A stretch of 42,208 nucleotides of DNA, taken from NCBI GenBank assembly GCA_045128915.1, contig JBGVIT010000035.1:1-42208 (forward strand). Direction: 5' to 3'. Each line of letters begins with the position of its first letter. Position 1 is the first letter of the stretch. The stretch is from RGIG9115 sp045128915. Its GTDB lineage: Bacteria; Bacillota; Clostridia; UBA1381. The position numbers and the translations under genes are program-made. The notes beneath the pieces are model-generated. The model searched no databases, was not told the origin of the DNA, and was given only the letters and a program-made list of their open reading frames with translations. Positions 40,509-42,208 of this stretch are shown here, one piece after another.

Positions 40509-40868
40509 AGAGTTAAGGTCGATATTTTAGAATTAACATCCGAAAACGGAAATTTGAATATCCCATTAGGATTAACCATTCAAAATCCGACAGAAGCACC
40601 TTTCCCATATATTCAGGAGATTGCAGTTTCAGAATACAAGATACTTGATAACAATAACAAAGAAATCATCAAGACAAAACTCTCTGCAGAAGATGGTGAT
40701 AAAGGAATCATTAGTGATGGCAAGGTATTGATTACCCTTTCTCTTGATAGTGAAAAAATTAAATCAGGAGAAGAATATACAATCGTAATTGAAAAAATGT
40801 ATGGTCTATCAAAAGCAGACGCACCTCTCCACATAACCGGAACTTGGAAATGTAGTTTTATAAGATAA
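40509..40868 (+). pseudogene. C-terminal fragment of a DUF4179-like secreted domain protein
   Basis: The frame is open from 40509 to the stop at 40868 but has no ATG and no ribosome binding site near its beginning; the first usable start would be TTG 40554. The sequence (IPLGLTIQNPTEAPFPYIQEIAVSEYKILDN... ending GLSKADAPLHITGTWKCSFIR) is Ig-like and resembles the C-terminal part of DUF4179-type anti-sigma or surface proteins. The N-terminal transmembrane part is missing. I read it as the tail of a gene truncated by the island or a deletion. Confidence 0.6.
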
Positions 40869-40873
40869 ACAAA

Positions 40874-40911
40874 AAGGGATGTCATAAGTTGAGTAACTTA
40901 TGACATCCCTT
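40874..40911. terminator. Terminator between the pseudogene and the membrane protein gene
   Basis: A perfect 17-bp stem (40874-40890 and 40895-40911) with loop GAGT. The T-run is on the minus-strand side, fitting termination of the operon ending at 40928. Confidence 0.9.
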
Positions 40912-40927
40912 AGACTTTGCGGTAATG

Positions 40928-41344
40928 TTATGATTTCTTCTGATATATAAAGTAGCAAATCCAATAAATGATTACGAGAACAAATTGAGAGTATCCAACC
41001 CATTTTGCAACATCAGGCATATCAATTAGTGCAGTAATAATTACAACAGAGCAACTGATTAAAAGGTATATAGAGAAGGTTGCACTTTTTGCCTTTTGAA
41101 TAATTGATATATTTCTTTCATCAGTTTCGTTGATTTTTTGCTTTTTAATACTATCCTCATTTTTAGTAATTTTCAAATATTGTATAATACGTGCTACACC
41201 TACCATTGCTAATGCAAAGCCGAAAGCGGAAATATATTCATTTTCAGATTTAGTTGCAGTTACTCCGATGATCATTATTGCACCAAGCACAATGCATATA
41301 ACACCATAATATAATCTTTGTTTAAGTTTCTTTTTGTAATCCAT
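40928..41344 (-). CDS. Small membrane protein of the XRE-linked operon
   Basis: 138 residues with four predicted transmembrane segments (about 10-28, 37-53, 88-108 and 115-132) and a charged cytosolic linker (KNEDSIKKQKINETDERNISIIQKAKSA). The 'DERN..I..KA' linker is the pattern of small DUF2178-like membrane proteins that are usually paired with a YozG/XRE-type regulator, as here. The ATG lies two bases after the regulator's stop. Function unknown; possibly a stress or antimicrobial-peptide response protein. Confidence 0.75.
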   Translation of the reverse strand: MDYKKKLKQRLYYGVICIVLGAIMIIGVTATKSENEYISAFGFALAMVGVARIIQYLKITKNEDSIKKQKINETDERNISIIQKAKSATFSIYLLISCSVVIITALIDMPDVAKWVGYSQFVLVIIYWICYFIYQKKS

Positions 41345-41346
41345 TT

Positions 41347-41544
41347 TTAATCCTCCTCAAAAATAAATAAATCTTCGATTTTTGCATCAAAGTATTTTGC
41401 CAACTTGAAAGCAAGCTGAAGTGAAGCTATATACTTCCCATTTTCAAGCGAGATAATGGTCTGCCTTGTCACATCAACCGCTTTTGCCAAGTCGTCCTGT
41501 GTTAATTTTCTTTCTTTTCGGTATTCTTTTATTTTGTTTTTCAC
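41347..41544 (-). CDS. XRE-family helix-turn-helix regulator
   Basis: 65 residues, essentially one helix-turn-helix of the Cro/C1 type: IKEYRKERKLTQDDLAKAVDVTRQTIISLENGK, then the short C-terminal part LAFKLAKYFDAKIEDLFIFEED typical of YozG-like regulators. The start codon is GTG (41542-41544) with AAGGAGG six bases upstream. It probably represses its own operon through the inverted repeat at 41561-41590, which overlaps the promoter. Confidence 0.9.
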   Translation of the reverse strand: MKNKIKEYRKERKLTQDDLAKAVDVTRQTIISLENGKYIASLQLAFKLAKYFDAKIEDLFIFEED

Positions 41545-41560
41545 GCAGATCCTCCTTACT

Positions 41561-41590
41561 TGAAAATGTATAGCCGACTTTACATTTTCA
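41561..41590. promoter_or_regulatory. Operator of the XRE regulator
   Basis: A perfect 10-bp inverted repeat, TGAAAATGTA (41561-41570) and TACATTTTCA (41581-41590), centred 10 bases apart and touching the -10 element of the promoter. A third TACATTTT lies around 41626. This is a classic autorepression layout. Confidence 0.65.
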
Positions 41591-41618
41591 TTATAGCATT
41601 ACATCTTCAAAATGTCAA
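41590..41618 (-). promoter_or_regulatory. Promoter of the XRE-membrane protein operon
   Basis: Minus strand: TTGACA (41613-41618), 17-base spacer, TATAAT (41590-41595). Both hexamers match the consensus fully. Confidence 0.88.
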
Positions 41619-41648
41619 GTGTGTTTTACATTTTTATATAAAAAATAA

Positions 41649-41678
41649 AGCCTATCACTCCGCAAAGAGCGATAGGCT
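41649..41678 (-). terminator. Terminator after the rightmost gene
   Basis: An 8-bp stem (41649-41656 and 41671-41678) followed by a T-rich run on the minus strand. Confidence 0.75.
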
Positions 41679-41686
41679 CTGTTGTT

Positions 41687-42124
41687 TTATTTATCTGCTA
41701 TGTGAATATCAATATCCGGTGTGCCGATATACATATCATCATTACCATCAAGGGTATGGTATTTTACGATTGTATAATCAGGGTACTTAAAAACAGCACT
41801 GCCGCCATCTTTGTATCGCAAATCTTGTATAACACCATCTGCAACATCCCGATTGGCTTTTGCAAGGATTGCAGACATTGTAATCTTGCCACGCTTAAGA
41901 GCGTGGGCAAGGGAGTGTTGCTCTCCGTCAACTGTTATAATCACATCCTCAAGACCGTGATAATAGAGATTATACTGTCTATACCAATAAGATTCTGAAT
42001 CGCTATCGTGTGGCTGTGCTTTGTCATATATTTTCTTGGTTACAAGTTCATTTGACGGAACTACCTTCATTTTCCAATCTCTCGATTGAATGTAGTGGTC
42101 TGCACATCTAAACAGTTGTTTCAT
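41687..42124 (-). CDS. Unknown 145-residue protein
   Basis: 145 residues with AGGAGG seven to eight bases before the ATG. Basic N-terminal part (MKQLFRCADHYIQSRDWKMKVVPSNELVTKKIYDKAQPHDSDSE), then a beta-rich region with VDGEQHSLAHALKRGKITMSAILAKAN and an acidic end (DDMYIGTPDIDIHIADK). No membrane segment and no recognised domain. It has its own terminator and is separate from the XRE operon. The first 84 bases to its right hold no gene that I can support. Confidence 0.7.
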   Translation of the reverse strand: MKQLFRCADHYIQSRDWKMKVVPSNELVTKKIYDKAQPHDSDSESYWYRQYNLYYHGLEDVIITVDGEQHSLAHALKRGKITMSAILAKANRDVADGVIQDLRYKDGGSAVFKYPDYTIVKYHTLDGNDDMYIGTPDIDIHIADK

Positions 42125-42208
42125 CGTAAAAACCTCCTGTGTTTCTGAGATTATGACAGATATGAGAAGCTACAATACTATCTACAACATATTACATTTC
42201 TTTGCCTG

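Overview
The window reads as AT-rich chromosomal DNA of a spore-forming, probably gut-dwelling Firmicute of class Clostridia. The reasons are the 5' end of a 16S rRNA gene at the left edge, strong AGGAGG-type ribosome binding sites, spore genes (SpoIIM, a SpoIVFB-like protease), a Clostridia-style rpmH-rnpA-yidD-yidC-jag cluster, copper-amine-oxidase-N type domains on secreted proteins, and host glucuronide metabolism (uxuAB, uidA, GPH symporter). I cannot place it to genus from sequence alone.

Positions 1-30,000 are ordinary chromosome. From left to right: start of an rrn operon (minus strand) with its promoter; a secreted SH3/NlpC-P60 hydrolase; a lipid kinase-M50 protease-VanZ group; a glucuronate divergon (uxuA-uxuB leftward, beta-glucuronidase and a glucuronide symporter rightward), which would take glucuronides up, release glucuronate and, with a UxaC isomerase not seen here, convert it to 2-keto-3-deoxygluconate; a TraX-like membrane protein and an LTA-synthase-like sulfatase; an RlmD/TrmA-type methyltransferase; the jag-yidC-yidD-rnpA-rpmH cluster; a MATE exporter; xerD and spoIIM; rpiB; then two consecutive giant secreted beta-helix proteins (about 1,390 residues each), which are tandem paralogues probably acting on a polysaccharide.

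Positions 30,000 to about 40,500 are an accessory island. Nearly everything is on the minus strand, most genes are short and unrecognised, and several overlap by 1-20 bases. Landmarks are a protein joining the DNA-binding half of a tyrosine integrase to a complete D12-class (Dam-type) adenine methyltransferase; a serine recombinase inside a tight operon of unknown genes; a protein with two ribbon-helix-helix motifs in one chain; an acidic Cys-rich protein with GX3 repeats; at least five small proteins with a similar 'VK-[DE]-L-[LV]' type amino end; and an array of six 10-bp palindromes spaced exactly 20 bp apart in front of one gene. A truncated reading frame sits near the left edge and a headless C-terminal gene fragment near the right edge, consistent with insertion or deletion scars.

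Positions 40,500-42,208 hold a decayed gene end, a small XRE regulator-membrane protein operon with a clear promoter and operator, and one unrecognised gene. The most novel items are the integrase-methyltransferase fusion (with two 10-bp direct repeats just beyond its 3' end that could be arm-type sites) and the 20-bp-period palindrome array.
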